DNA from: Limnohabitans sp. INBF002
GTDB lineage: Bacteria > Pseudomonadota > Gammaproteobacteria > Burkholderiales > Burkholderiaceae_C
Direction of reading: 5' to 3'
DNA length: 64,000 nucleotides
Assembly: GCF_027924905.1 (NCBI RefSeq)
Contig: NZ_AP027055.1
Location: 682,001 to 746,000 of the forward strand
This document shows positions 33,006 to 42,475 of the stretch, one piece after another. Each line of letters opens with the position of its first letter. The stretch's first letter is position 1. The notes under the pieces were generated by a model. It did no database searches. It was not told the origin of the DNA and saw only the letters and a program-made list of their open reading frames with translations. Position numbers and translations under genes: made by a program.

Positions 33006-35105
33006 ATGTCCCATTTTTTCACGCGCAGCGCTGCAGCCGCTGCAGTTTTTACTTTGTTCGGTCATCACGTTTCCCAGGCCCATGCGCAAGCATCTACGCA
33101 GCTTGACGACGTCACCATCACCTCGCGAGCCTTAGGCAATGCCGCGCTGCTAGTGCCCGCACAACAGCTCTCGGGCGCGGCACTCACACAGCGCCAAGGC
33201 AGTACCTTGGGCGAAACGCTCGACAACTTACCCGGCATCGCCAACAGTTCATTCGGCCCCAACGTAGGCCGTCCCGTGATTCGCGGCATGGAGGGAGACC
33301 GTGTGCGCATCCTGCAAAACAGCGGGGCCAACCTAGATGTGTCGGGTTTGAGTTCAGACCACGCCGTGCCCATTGACCCGCTCACCACCGAGCGCATTGA
33401 AGTGCTGCGCGGCCCAGCGGCTTTGCTTTACAGCGGCGGTGCGATGGGCGGCGTGGTGAACGTGATTGACAACCGCATCGCCCGCGAACGCGCGTTTGAT
33501 GCGCAAGGCGGCGTGATGGGCAAAGCCGAGGTGCGTGCGGGCGGTGCCGCGAACGAACGCAGCACCGGCGCGATGGTGGAAGCCGGCAACGACCAAATGG
33601 CCTTGCATGTAGACGCGTTTGACCGTAGCACCCAACACCTGCGTGTGCCCAAGGACATGAATTGCGATGGCACTCCCAACGGTCGCCGCGTGTGTAACTC
33701 GGCCAGTGACAGCCGAGGCGGTGCGGTGGGCGGCACCTTGTTGTTTGACCGTGGTTACCTTGGTCTGTCAGCCAGCGAATACCGCAGCACGTATGGCACG
33801 GTGGCTGAGCCCACGGTGAGCATTGGCATGCTGCGCCGCCATCAGGTGATGGAAGGCCTGCTACGCGACGTGGGTGTATTTGAAAACCTGAAGTTTCAGC
33901 TGGGCCACACTAACTACACACACACCGAATACGAAGGTGCAGTGGCGGGCACACGTTTTGACAACCAAGGGCGGGACTTTCGCTTAGAAGGCCGGCAACA
34001 GGCGTTGCGCTTGACCAATGGCATGCAACTGGACGGCACGGTTGGCCTTCAGCGTGAAAGCAATGACTTGCAGGCCGAAGGTGCCGAGAAGTTTGTAGGA
34101 CCAAGTCGCACGCAAAGTGCCGCGTTGTTTACCTACCAAGCGCTCAAAACCAGTTGGGGTCAGTTCAGTGCCGGTGCGCGCACCGAGGCGGTCAGCGTGG
34201 CGCTGCGTGAAGATTTTGGTGGCAACGTGGCGCAAGCCCAAAAGTTCAACCCCTTCAGCGTGGGCTTGGGTGTGATGCGCAATTTGCGCGGAGGTGAATC
34301 GCAAAACGGTTGGCAAATCAGCAGCCACCTCAGCGCCAACCAGCGTGCGCCCAAGGATTACGAGCTGTTTGCCCACGGTCCTCATGTGGCCACGGCTGCG
34401 TATGAGTTGGGGAACGCCAGCATCGGTTTAGAAAAAGCCACCCAATTCGATCTGGGCGGCGAGTGGCAACAAGGCACGCACAAATTCGGTGTGACCGCTT
34501 TTAGCTCGCACTTTGCCAACTACATTTCGCAGCAGCCCACAGGTGCATATCGCTTGGCCGATGGCAGTCCAGGCACGACGGCAGACTTACCTGTCTACAA
34601 CTTTGAAGGCGTGCGTGCTCGCTTCTACGGCATCGAGTCCACCGCCAAAGTACGCATGGTGGGTGGGCAAGACGCGCTGCTTTCACGCAACGCTGCGCAC
34701 GGAACGATGGACCTCGAGTTGCGTGCCGATGTGGTGCATGCCCAAGACTTGACACACAACAGCCCCTTGCCACGCATCGCGCCTATGCGTCTAGGTGCCG
34801 ATGCGGTGTGGTCACGCAATGCGTGGGGCGCTCGTTTGGGCTTCATGCACGCCGCCGCACAAAACAGAGTGCCAGACAACGGCGCGAGCCCTGGCGTCAC
34901 CACGGCCGCCAATACCTTATGGAACGCGGCGTTGAACTTTCACACGCACAGCGGCCCCACACATTGGCTGCTGTTTGCGAAGTTGGACAACATCACCAAC
35001 AAATTGGCCTACTCATCCACCTCGGTGTTGACGCAAACCATGGGTAGCAATGCGCCGCCCTTGGCGGGACGTCGCTTGAAAGTCGGCGCGCAGCTGAGCT
35101 TTTAA
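33006..35105 (+). CDS. TonB-dependent outer-membrane receptor, ZnuD-like
   Basis: The 699-residue precursor has a signal peptide ending QAHA-QA, a plug domain (about 35-150) and a 22-strand barrel ending in the C-terminal aromatic GAQLSF. The plug blocks GPNVGRPVIRGMEGDRVRIL and SSDHAVPIDPLTTERIEVLR, followed by GPAALLYSGGAMGGVVN, closely resemble ZnuD-type zinc receptors. The loop CDGTPNGRRVCN inside the barrel, with two cysteines, and several histidines may bind metal. ATG 33006 is chosen since AGCAGG precedes it and a signal peptide follows. Zinc as substrate is inferred by family resemblance; no Zur box is seen. Confidence 0.85.
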   Translation: MSHFFTRSAAAAAVFTLFGHHVSQAHAQASTQLDDVTITSRALGNAALLVPAQQLSGAALTQRQGSTLGETLDNLPGIANSSFGPNVGRPVIRGMEGDRVRILQNSGANLDVSGLSSDHAVPIDPLTTERIEVLRGPAALLYSGGAMGGVVNVIDNRIARERAFDAQGGVMGKAEVRAGGAANERSTGAMVEAGNDQMALHVDAFDRSTQHLRVPKDMNCDGTPNGRRVCNSASDSRGGAVGGTLLFDRGYLGLSASEYRSTYGTVAEPTVSIGMLRRHQVMEGLLRDVGVFENLKFQLGHTNYTHTEYEGAVAGTRFDNQGRDFRLEGRQQALRLTNGMQLDGTVGLQRESNDLQAEGAEKFVGPSRTQSAALFTYQALKTSWGQFSAGARTEAVSVALREDFGGNVAQAQKFNPFSVGLGVMRNLRGGESQNGWQISSHLSANQRAPKDYELFAHGPHVATAAYELGNASIGLEKATQFDLGGEWQQGTHKFGVTAFSSHFANYISQQPTGAYRLADGSPGTTADLPVYNFEGVRARFYGIESTAKVRMVGGQDALLSRNAAHGTMDLELRADVVHAQDLTHNSPLPRIAPMRLGADAVWSRNAWGARLGFMHAAAQNRVPDNGASPGVTTAANTLWNAALNFHTHSGPTHWLLFAKLDNITNKLAYSSTSVLTQTMGSNAPPLAGRRLKVGAQLSF

Positions 35106-35126
35106 AACCAAGTCGCGCAACGAAGT

Positions 35127-35153
35127 AAAAAGCGGCCTCTGTGGCCGCTTTTG
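35127..35153. terminator. Bidirectional terminator between the TonB receptor and pdxH
   Basis: AAAAAGCGGCC / GGCCGCTTTT closes a 5-nt loop between two convergent genes, with A and T tracts on either side. Confidence 0.9.
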
Positions 35154-35168
35154 TTTTGTGCTGAATAT

Positions 35169-35807
35169 TCAAGGTGCCAATCGTTCCCGAATCCAAGTGC
35201 CTTCGGTCGATTGACGATAACGCAAGCGGTCGTGCAAACGGCTCTTGCGGCCTTGCCAAAACTCCCACTGTTCGGGCACCAAACGGTAACCGCCCCAGTG
35301 CGGCGGGCGAGGTGGTTGCAACAAAAACTGCGCGCCGTATTTGGCCGCATTGGCCACCAACGTGCCGCGTCCCTCAATCACTTGGCTTTGTGGGCTGGCC
35401 CAAGCACCGATGCGGGAGTCGAGGGGGCGACTGTTGAAGTACTCGTCACTCTCCGCATCGCTCACTTTTTCCACACGGCCTTCGATGCGGACCACGCGCT
35501 CTAGCTCGACCCAGTGAAACTGCAGTGCGGCAAAAGGGTTGCCCGCCAGTTGCTGGCCCTTGCGGCTGTTGTAGTTGGTGAACCACACAATGCCGCGTTC
35601 GTCATAGCCTTTGATAAGCACCACGCGCGTGCTGGGGCGCAAGTCGCCGCTCACCGTGGCCAAGGTCATGGCGTTGGGCTCGGGCACTTCTGAATCAATC
35701 GCTTCTTTGAGCCATTGGTCGAACTGCTGCATGGGGTTTGCCGCAGAGGCCGATTCGTTGAGTTCAGCGCGTTCGTAGCTTTTGCGAAGGTTGGAAATAT
35801 GACTCAT
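35169..35807 (-). CDS. pdxH: Pyridoxamine 5'-phosphate oxidase
   Basis: The 212-residue FMN enzyme makes pyridoxal 5'-phosphate from pyridoxine or pyridoxamine 5'-phosphate. Conserved blocks are [22 protein letters not shown], split by the flavin-binding loop [16 protein letters not shown], then [35 protein letters not shown] and the C-terminal RLHDRLRYR with active-site Arg/His. The start [16 protein letters not shown] is the normal family start; the upstream 19 codons are not supported. Confidence 0.95.
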   Translation of the reverse strand: MSHISNLRKSYERAELNESASAANPMQQFDQWLKEAIDSEVPEPNAMTLATVSGDLRPSTRVVLIKGYDERGIVWFTNYNSRKGQQLAGNPFAALQFHWVELERVVRIEGRVEKVSDAESDEYFNSRPLDSRIGAWASPQSQVIEGRGTLVANAAKYGAQFLLQPPRPPHWGGYRLVPEQWEFWQGRKSRLHDRLRYRQSTEGTWIRERLAP

Positions 35808-35919
35808 GGTGGTTCTGTGTGTCGTCCGAGACAAATAAAGGGAAAACCCGAAAAGGAGGTTCACGCATCGTAAATACTTTTCATTGATACTCCACTGTAC
35901 TTATTTTGAGGAGACGTTG

Positions 35920-36384
35920 ATGAGTGTCGATTTTCAGATCAACGGCAAAGCCACCAAGGCCAACGCCGAAACAGACACCCCCCTGTTGTGGGTGATTCGC
36001 GATGAGTTGGGCCTGACGGGCACTAAGTTTGGCTGTGGCGCTGCTTTGTGTGGCGCTTGCACCGTGCATGTGGACGGTCAGCCCACACGTTCTTGCCAAA
36101 CCCCACTTTCTAGCGTTTCTGGCAAAAAAGTCGCCACCGTGGAAAGCCTCTCCAAAGACAACAGCCACCCTTTGCAAGTGGCGTGGATCAAACACGATGT
36201 GCCTCAGTGCGGCTACTGCCAATCGGGTCAGTTGATGAGCGCGGCAGCTTTGCTGGCCAAAAACAAGAATCCCAGTGACGCTGAGATTGACCAAGCCATG
36301 AGTGGCAACCTGTGCCGCTGCGGCACTTACACCCGCGTGCGCGCCGCCATCAAAGATGCCGCCGCCATGATGCGCAAAGCTTGA
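35920..36384 (+). CDS. Molybdenum hydroxylase [2Fe-2S] subunit (IorA-like)
   Basis: The 154-residue subunit carries two [2Fe-2S] clusters: the plant-type site [17 protein letters not shown] near residue 45 and the four-helix-bundle site PQCGYCQSG ... [11 protein letters not shown] near residues 100-140. It passes electrons from the molybdenum subunit. GAGGAG lies 6 bases before the ATG at 35920, which decides the start. The catalytic subunit follows after 17 bases. Confidence 0.93.
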   Translation: MSVDFQINGKATKANAETDTPLLWVIRDELGLTGTKFGCGAALCGACTVHVDGQPTRSCQTPLSSVSGKKVATVESLSKDNSHPLQVAWIKHDVPQCGYCQSGQLMSAAALLAKNKNPSDAEIDQAMSGNLCRCGTYTRVRAAIKDAAAMMRKA

Positions 36385-36401
36385 ACGCACGGAGAATCCA
36401 C

Positions 36402-38552
36402 ATGACACAGACACACACCTCGCGTCGCTCCTTCCTCCAAGCCTCGGCTGCCGTGACCGGCGGCTTGATGCTCGGCTTTAACCTGCCCGGCACACTTGGC
36501 GAAGCCATGGCCGCAGGCACCGTGCACACGCCCAATGCGTGGGTACACATTGCCGACAACAACGTCATCACACTGCTCTCGGCCCGCTCTGAAATGGGCC
36601 AAGGCGTGTACACGTCCATGCCCATGTTGATTGCCGAAGAGCTCCATGTCGACATCAGCCAAATCAAAGTGGCTGCAGCACCGCCTGATGCGGTGTATGT
36701 CAATGCCTTGTTGGGTGCGCAAATCACAGGCGGTTCCACTTCGGTGCGCGATGGCTGGCTCAAGCTCCGCGTCGCAGGCGCGCAAGTGCGCGAAATGCTG
36801 ATCACCGCAGCTGCTGCACGTTGGGCGGTGGATCGCGATTTGATCCGCGCTGACAAAGGCATGGTTTATGGCCCGAAGGGCTTGAAGTCCACTTATGGTG
36901 AATTGGCCGAAGCTGCAGCTCGCATGCCCGTGCCCGAGAAGCCACCGATGAAAGACCCCAAAGATTTCAAAATCGTGGGCAAGCGCACCAAGCGTGTGGA
37001 CACACCGGCTAAGGTGAATGGCACGGCAGAGTTCGGCATTGACGTGAAGTTGCCCGGCATGGTGTACGCCTCGCTGGCGCAATGCCCCGTGATTGGCGGC
37101 AAGGTCAAGAGCTTTGATGGCGCAAAGGCCAAAGCTTCGGCTGGCGTGATCGACGTGGTGCAAATCAACGACGGCGTGGCTGTGGTCGCCAACAGCTGGT
37201 GGCAAGCCAAAAAAGCCCGCGACTTGCTGACCATCCAATGGGACGAGGGCGCAGGTGCGGCCTTGAGCGATGCCAGCGTGATTGACGGCACACGCCAAGC
37301 CCTGAAAACCGGCAAAGTGCTGGAAATCACCAAGCCGCAAGGCGATGTGGCTGCCGCCCTCAAAGGGGCTGCCAAAGTGGTGGAAGCCGAGTACGTCATC
37401 CCTATGCAGGCGCACGCGCCACTGGAGCCGATGAACTTCACGGCCCATGTGCAAGGCAACAAGGCGTTGCTGATTGGCCCCACGCAGTTCCAACAAGGTG
37501 CGCAAGGTGCCGTGGCGGGCGCTTTGGGTTTCAAGCCAGAAGACGTCACATTGCAAACCACCTTCTTGGGCGGTGGCTTTGGCCGTCGCTTGGAGCTGGA
37601 CTTCATCGTGCAAGCTGCGCAAATTTCAAAGGCCGTGAACAAGCCCGTCAAATTGCTGTGGACCCGCGAAGACGACATGACGCATGACTTCTATCGCCCC
37701 GTGGGTGTGAACCAACTCAAAGCCGGTTTGGATGCGTCAGGCAAGCCCGTCGCTTTGCATTTCAAAGTGGCGTCGCAGTCGGTCACGCAACGCGCCTTTG
37801 GCTTGCCCAAAGACACGATGGACCCGTTCATGGCTGAAGCTGCTGTGGCCGGCTACAACATTGCCAATACCCAGCACGACTTGGTCATTCACGACACCGG
37901 CGTGCGCGTGGGCTACTGGCGTGCGGTGAGTCATAACATGAACGCCTTCGCCAACGAAAGCTTCATGGACGAGCTGGCCAAAGCCGCTGGCAAAGATCCG
38001 TATGAATACCGCATGAGCTTGCTCGCCGGTAAACCTCGCTTTGCCCATGTGCTCAAGCTTGCCGCCGACAAAGCCGGCTGGGGCAAGCCACTGGCCAAAG
38101 GTCGTGCACTCGGCATCGCTTTGATGGAAGGCTATGACACTTACATGGCCCAGGTGGCCGAGGTGAGCGTGGATGCCAATGGCGAGGTGCAAGTGCATCG
38201 CGTGACGGTGGCCGCAGACATGGGCCATATGGTCAACCCCGACACGGTGGAAGCGCAGTTGCAGTCCAGCATCATCTTTGGCATGGGCGCGGCGCTCAAG
38301 CACCAAATCACCATGACCCAGGGTCGTGTGCAAGAGACCAACTATCACAACTTCCAGCCTGTGCGCATGCACGAGGTGCCCAAGATTGACATCGTGTTGG
38401 TCAAGAGCACAGAGAAGCCTGGCGGTATTGGCGAGCCGGCCACGGCGGTGGTGGCACCCGCCATTGCCAACGCGGTGGCCAAGCTGACAGGCAAACGCGT
38501 GCGTCGCTTGCCCATCACGGCCGAGGCGCTCAAGCAAACCGCCGTTGCTTAA
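36402..38552 (+). CDS. Molybdenum hydroxylase catalytic subunit (IorB-like, aldehyde oxidase/xanthine dehydrogenase family)
   Basis: The 716-residue subunit has a Tat signal (SRRSFLQASAAVTGGLMLGF), so the complex is exported folded. ARSEMGQGVYTSMPMLIAEE and FLGGGFGRRLELD bind the cofactor, and the active-site glutamate is in GGIGEPATAVVAPAIANAV near the C-terminus. The two-subunit layout with no FAD subunit is that of isoquinoline 1-oxidoreductase-type enzymes, which use a cytochrome or similar acceptor. Substrate is not predictable. The ATG at 36402 is the start of the Tat signal; the open frame upstream overlaps the small subunit. Confidence 0.92.
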   Translation: MTQTHTSRRSFLQASAAVTGGLMLGFNLPGTLGEAMAAGTVHTPNAWVHIADNNVITLLSARSEMGQGVYTSMPMLIAEELHVDISQIKVAAAPPDAVYVNALLGAQITGGSTSVRDGWLKLRVAGAQVREMLITAAAARWAVDRDLIRADKGMVYGPKGLKSTYGELAEAAARMPVPEKPPMKDPKDFKIVGKRTKRVDTPAKVNGTAEFGIDVKLPGMVYASLAQCPVIGGKVKSFDGAKAKASAGVIDVVQINDGVAVVANSWWQAKKARDLLTIQWDEGAGAALSDASVIDGTRQALKTGKVLEITKPQGDVAAALKGAAKVVEAEYVIPMQAHAPLEPMNFTAHVQGNKALLIGPTQFQQGAQGAVAGALGFKPEDVTLQTTFLGGGFGRRLELDFIVQAAQISKAVNKPVKLLWTREDDMTHDFYRPVGVNQLKAGLDASGKPVALHFKVASQSVTQRAFGLPKDTMDPFMAEAAVAGYNIANTQHDLVIHDTGVRVGYWRAVSHNMNAFANESFMDELAKAAGKDPYEYRMSLLAGKPRFAHVLKLAADKAGWGKPLAKGRALGIALMEGYDTYMAQVAEVSVDANGEVQVHRVTVAADMGHMVNPDTVEAQLQSSIIFGMGAALKHQITMTQGRVQETNYHNFQPVRMHEVPKIDIVLVKSTEKPGGIGEPATAVVAPAIANAVAKLTGKRVRRLPITAEALKQTAVA

Positions 38553-38561
38553 AGGCACGAC

Positions 38562-39551
38562 ATGGAGAGCTTAGACCTGCGTGTGTTGGGGGACGTGCTG
38601 GCTTGGCGTCAAGCTGGGCGGCGCGTCACCTTGGTCACGGTGGTGGAAACGTGGGGCAGTGCCCCGCGCCCACCGGGGGCTTTGCTCGCCGTGCGTGACG
38701 ATGGTGTGGTCAGTGGCTCGGTGTCGGGTGGTTGCGTTGAAGACGATTTGATTGCCCGCATCAAAGCTGGTGAATACGACGCGCTCACGCACCCGTCCAT
38801 GGTGGCCTATGGCGTGAGCAAAGAAGAAGCTGCGCGCTTTGGCTTGCCCTGCGGCGGGACGTTACGGTTGGTGCAAGAGCCCGTCAAAGATGTGGCGTGG
38901 ATTGAAGAGGTGTTACACCGCACGTCTTCGCACCAATTGGTGGCGCGTACTTTGCAGTTGTCGACAGGAGAAGTCACGCTCAGCGAAGCCGCTCGCGGAG
39001 ATGGTCTGCAGTTCGATGGCCTCACGCTCACCACTTTATTTGGCCCACGCTGGCGCTTGTTGTTGATTGGCGCAGGCCAACTCAGCCAAGCCGTGGCGCA
39101 CATGGCCAAGTTGCTCGATTTCGAGGTGCTGGTCTGCGATCCACGTGAGGAGTACGCCGCCACTTTGGGCTTGGATGGTGTGACGCGCGTCATGGGCATG
39201 CCTGACGATGCGGTGCTAGACCTCAAACCTGACGCACACACCGCCATCGTGGCGCTGACGCACGATTCCAAATTGGACGACATGGCCTTGATGGAGGCTT
39301 TGAATTCGGAGGCGTTTTATGTGGGGGCACTCGGCTCACGCCGCAACCAGGCCACGCGCAAACAACGCTTAATGGAACACTTTGACGTGGGTGCAGAGGC
39401 CCTTGAGCGATTGCATGGCCCAGTAGGTTTGAACATTGGCGCTAAAACACCCGCAGAAATTGCGGTGTCCATCATTGCGCAAATCGTGCAAATTAAAAAC
39501 GCGGCAGTGGCTGCGCCTTTGGCGACCGAATCGTCTTGCGTCAAAGCGTGA
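38562..39551 (+). CDS. XdhC/CoxI-family molybdenum-hydroxylase maturation factor
   Basis: The 329-residue protein has an N-terminal XdhC_CoxI domain (RVTLVTVVETWGSAPRPPGA and GSVSGGCVEDDL) and a C-terminal Rossmann domain (RLLLIGAGQLSQAVAHMAK). XdhC proteins bind sulfurated molybdenum cofactor and insert it into the hydroxylase. It starts 9 bases after the catalytic subunit gene and overlaps the next gene by 4 bases. Confidence 0.93.
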   Translation: MESLDLRVLGDVLAWRQAGRRVTLVTVVETWGSAPRPPGALLAVRDDGVVSGSVSGGCVEDDLIARIKAGEYDALTHPSMVAYGVSKEEAARFGLPCGGTLRLVQEPVKDVAWIEEVLHRTSSHQLVARTLQLSTGEVTLSEAARGDGLQFDGLTLTTLFGPRWRLLLIGAGQLSQAVAHMAKLLDFEVLVCDPREEYAATLGLDGVTRVMGMPDDAVLDLKPDAHTAIVALTHDSKLDDMALMEALNSEAFYVGALGSRRNQATRKQRLMEHFDVGAEALERLHGPVGLNIGAKTPAEIAVSIIAQIVQIKNAAVAAPLATESSCVKA

Positions 39552-40108
39552 CCTGGTTGCCCACGGTCATCGTCTTGGCGGCCGGCAAGGGTGAGCGCTT
39601 CAAGGCGTCTGGCGCTGGTGAAAACAAGCTGCAAGCTTTGTTGTGCGGCCGCTTTGTGCGTGACCATGTGTTGGCTGCCGTGCACGCCAGCGGCTTGCCT
39701 TGGCATGTGGTGGAGCGTGGGCACACAGCGCATTTGTCAAATCCAGGCATGGGAGACAGCATTGCCTGCGGTGTGGCAGCCACACAAGGGGCGAAGGGCT
39801 GGCTCATATTGCCCGCAGACTTGCCCCTGATTCAAGCTCAAACCTTGCTAACCATCGCCTCGGCCTTGCAGCAACATGAGGTGGTGGCACCGATTTACCA
39901 AGGGCAGCAAGGCCATCCTGTGGGTTTTGGTGCGTCGTGTGGTGCGGCTTTGATGGAACTCACGGGTGATCAAGGCGCGCGTGCGGTAGTCTGGCAGCAT
40001 CCGGTGTTTCGCTTGCCAGTTGACGACGAAGGTTGCGTGCTGGACGTCGACACAGGCGATGCGTTACGTCTTGCCGAGCAAAAACTTCAAAAACGCAGTC
40101 AAAACTGA
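39548..40108 (+). CDS. MobA-like nucleotidyltransferase (MocA-type, molybdenum cofactor cytidylyltransferase)
   Basis: The 186-residue protein starts with VIVLAAGKGERFKASG, the nucleotide-binding loop, and has LILPADLPLIQAQTL with the metal-binding aspartate, plus GHPVGFGASCGAAL. It probably makes the cytosine dinucleotide form of the cofactor used by this hydroxylase class. The GTG start at 39548 overlaps the XdhC stop (GTGA). Confidence 0.85.
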   Translation: MTWLPTVIVLAAGKGERFKASGAGENKLQALLCGRFVRDHVLAAVHASGLPWHVVERGHTAHLSNPGMGDSIACGVAATQGAKGWLILPADLPLIQAQTLLTIASALQQHEVVAPIYQGQQGHPVGFGASCGAALMELTGDQGARAVVWQHPVFRLPVDDEGCVLDVDTGDALRLAEQKLQKRSQN

Positions 40109-40209
40109 GGGCACTTGATGCGGGTCAAGGGCAACCCCCCGATCAGTCGTTAAGATAACGAATGCCAGCATCTTCTGGCCCAATTGATAACTTTGCCGAG
40201 GTGACTTTG

Positions 40210-40524
40210 ATGAACCAACCTACCAACCGTCGCGTATTCATGATGCAAACCATTTCTGTTGCTGGCGTTGCCGCCTTTGCAACAACTGCTGCACAAGCAG
40301 CAATGGTGGACGAGAAAGACCCACAAGCCGCTGGCTTGAACTACAAAGCTGACGCCACCAAAGTGGACAAAGCCAAGCAACCCAAATACGCTGCGGGTCA
40401 ACAGTGCAGCAACTGCGCGTTGTTCCAAGGCAAAGCGGCTGACGCTGCTGGTGGTTGCCCCTTGTTTGCTGGCAAGCAAGTGGCTGGCAAAGGCTGGTGC
40501 TCGGCTTACGCCAAGAAGGCTTAA
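40210..40524 (+). CDS. High-potential iron-sulfur protein (HiPIP)
   Basis: The 104-residue precursor has a Tat-type signal (TNRRVFMMQTISVAGVAAFA, ending AAQA). Four cysteines for one [4Fe-4S] cluster lie in CSNCALF, GGCPLF and GWCSAY, the HiPIP arrangement. It is a periplasmic one-electron carrier. It has its own terminator and stands 101 bases after the hydroxylase cluster; as a periplasmic carrier next to a Tat-exported hydroxylase it is a possible electron acceptor, which is inference only. Confidence 0.93.
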   Translation: MNQPTNRRVFMMQTISVAGVAAFATTAAQAAMVDEKDPQAAGLNYKADATKVDKAKQPKYAAGQQCSNCALFQGKAADAAGGCPLFAGKQVAGKGWCSAYAKKA

Positions 40525-40560
40525 TTTCAGCCGGGGCTCCCCTTGTTAGGGGCCAAAACA

Positions 40561-40588
40561 AAATGGGAGCCTTTGGGCTCCCATTTTT
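40561..40588. terminator. Terminator after HiPIP
   Basis: AAATGGGAGCC / GGCTCCCATTT closes a TTTG loop and is followed by TTTT; it stands between two convergent genes. Confidence 0.9.
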
Positions 40589-40606
40589 TATGCCAAGCAC
40601 CAACTT

Positions 40607-41380
40607 TCAAGTGCCCGTGAATTTGGGGGCACGTCGCTCAGCAAAAGCAGCACGGCCTTCTGCAAAGTCGTGGCTGTACACCGATTGGCGTGAACGTTCT
40701 TTGAGCGCGGGTTCGTTGTACAAACCAGCCGCTATGTCGTTCAAACTTTTTTTGGTGGTCTGTAGCGCCAAAGGTGCCATGCCACACACAGTGCGCACCG
40801 TTGTCTCAAGTGCGGCCTCAAACGCCTCGGCTTCAACAAGTGCTTCAAACAGCCCTAGCGTTTCTAAGTCTTCAAACGCCATAGATCGCCCCAGCAAGAA
40901 AGCCCGCTTGGTGGCTTGTAGACCCAAGCGGCTCACATAGCGTCGCAGGCCGCTGGGGTAGTAGTGCAAGCCCAGCGCGCAAGCCGGCATGCGCCAAGAC
41001 AAACCGCGTTGCGCCACAATGAAATCACAGGCCAACACCAAGTCTGTCGCGCCGCCATACACGCTGCCGTTTAATGCACAGATCGTCACAGGCCGCAGGC
41101 GTTCCAAAGCCTCTGGAATTTTTTCAAAGAACAAAGGGGCCATGGGGTCGTTGTCAAACCCGCCCACGTTGTAGCCCGCGCTGAACACCGCTTGTTTTTG
41201 TCCTGTGGTCTCTGCGCGCAAGACCACCACTTGCACGGCCATATTGCGGTTGAGTGTCTCAAAGTGGGCCAGCAGCGCCTTGAGGTCTTCGTCGGTCAAG
41301 CTGTTGCGTAACGAGGGACGGCGCAGGGTGAGGGTGGCGGTTGCGCCTTCGATGGTGAGAGTGGGGGAGCCTTCAGTCAT
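40607..41380 (-). CDS. Enoyl-CoA hydratase/isomerase family protein
   Basis: The 257-residue crotonase-fold protein has the oxyanion-hole block AVFSAGYNVGGF near residue 65 and ICALNGSVYGGATDLVLACD near residue 100. The usual catalytic glutamates are not obvious: the position after GG is Ala-Thr and the second is LGLHYYPSG, so hydratase activity is not certain; isomerase or other crotonase chemistry is possible. It is divergent from a 2-hydroxyacid dehydrogenase gene. Confidence 0.87.
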   Translation of the reverse strand: MTEGSPTLTIEGATATLTLRRPSLRNSLTDEDLKALLAHFETLNRNMAVQVVVLRAETTGQKQAVFSAGYNVGGFDNDPMAPLFFEKIPEALERLRPVTICALNGSVYGGATDLVLACDFIVAQRGLSWRMPACALGLHYYPSGLRRYVSRLGLQATKRAFLLGRSMAFEDLETLGLFEALVEAEAFEAALETTVRTVCGMAPLALQTTKKSLNDIAAGLYNEPALKERSRQSVYSHDFAEGRAAFAERRAPKFTGT

Positions 41381-41450
41381 AGCCTGTCATGTTAGCCAAT
41401 CAGCGGGTAGAGTAGGGCTCATAAAAAAGAACAAGCTGGAGGATTCCGCC

Positions 41451-42389
41451 ATGGCTCAAGAAATCATGCAAGTGTCACCCTTGCCGCCGTTCATGATGAA
41501 CGCGCTGCAAGAAGAAAACTACATCGTGCACGACCACACCCACATCAAAGACCCAGGTGCTTTGAGTAAGGTGACCGCGTTGGTCGGTACGGGTGCGGCG
41601 ATGGTGGACAAAAAATTGCTGAGCATGTTGCCCAACGTCAAACTGATTGCCATTTGTGGCGTCGGCTACGACGGTGTGGACGTGTTTGCAGCCAAAGAGA
41701 AAGGCATTGTTGTCACCCACACGCCAGGCGTGTTGACCGACGATGTGGCTGATCTGGCGATGGGCTTGGTGTTGTCGATTGGCCGCCGTATTCCGCAAGC
41801 CGACCGGTTTGTGCGCAATGGTGATTGGGTGAGCGACACCTTTCCCCTGACCCGCAAAGTGACGGGCGCGCGCGTGGGCATTGTGGGCATGGGGCGCATT
41901 GGCCGCGCCATTGCCAAGCGCGCAGCTGGGTTTGACATGCGCATCTCGTACACGGGACGGGAAGCCAAAGCCGATGTGCCCTACACCTTTTACAAAACCG
42001 TGACGGCCTTGGCCGCTGAAGTGGACTACCTTGTGGTGGCGGTGCCCGGTGGCGACAAAACCAAGAATCTGATCAGCGCAGCGGTACTGCAAGCCTTGGG
42101 CCCCAAAGGTTATTTGATCAACATCGCGCGCGGCTCGGTGGTCGATCAACCGGCGTTGGTGCAGGCTTTGAAAGAGAAAAATTTGGCCGGAGCCGCTTTG
42201 GATGTGTTTTGGGATGAGCCGGTGGTAGACCCTGAGTTGCGCCGCATGCACAACGTGGTGCTTACCCCGCACATGGCCAGCTCAACCGAGGAGACGCGCC
42301 GCGCCATGGCCGCCTTGACAATGGACAACTTGCGTGCCTTTTACGAGAAGAAGGCTTTGCCAACGCCTGTGCCCGAGTGTCAAGGTTGA
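41451..42389 (+). CDS. 2-hydroxyacid dehydrogenase (hydroxypyruvate/glyoxylate reductase-like)
   Basis: The 312-residue NAD(P)-dependent enzyme shows the Rossmann motif VGIVGMGRIGRAIAKRA, catalytic Arg in LINIARGSVVDQ, Glu in FWDEPVVD and His in LTPHMASS. It reduces a short 2-keto acid such as hydroxypyruvate or glyoxylate. GGAGG 9 bases before the ATG at 41451 fixes the start; the open frame upstream is the shadow of the divergent gene. Confidence 0.92.
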   Translation: MAQEIMQVSPLPPFMMNALQEENYIVHDHTHIKDPGALSKVTALVGTGAAMVDKKLLSMLPNVKLIAICGVGYDGVDVFAAKEKGIVVTHTPGVLTDDVADLAMGLVLSIGRRIPQADRFVRNGDWVSDTFPLTRKVTGARVGIVGMGRIGRAIAKRAAGFDMRISYTGREAKADVPYTFYKTVTALAAEVDYLVVAVPGGDKTKNLISAAVLQALGPKGYLINIARGSVVDQPALVQALKEKNLAGAALDVFWDEPVVDPELRRMHNVVLTPHMASSTEETRRAMAALTMDNLRAFYEKKALPTPVPECQG

Positions 42390-42410
42390 TGCCATTCAAC
42401 GACCACAAAA

Positions 42411-42438
42411 AAGCCCGCTGATGAGCGGGCTTTTTTGT
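42411..42438. terminator. Terminator between dehydrogenase and helicase genes
   Basis: AAGCCCGCT / AGCGGGCTT closes a GATG loop, flanked by A6 and T6 runs, between convergent genes. Confidence 0.93.
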
Positions 42439-42475
42439 GCTTCTCGCCATTCAAGGCGAGAGGGGCTAAGTGTGC

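Noticed and set aside
36327-37622. 431-residue open frame antisense to the molybdenum hydroxylase gene
   Set aside because: It is a shadow of a strongly supported gene with a Tat signal and cofactor motifs; composition is His/Arg rich without domains.
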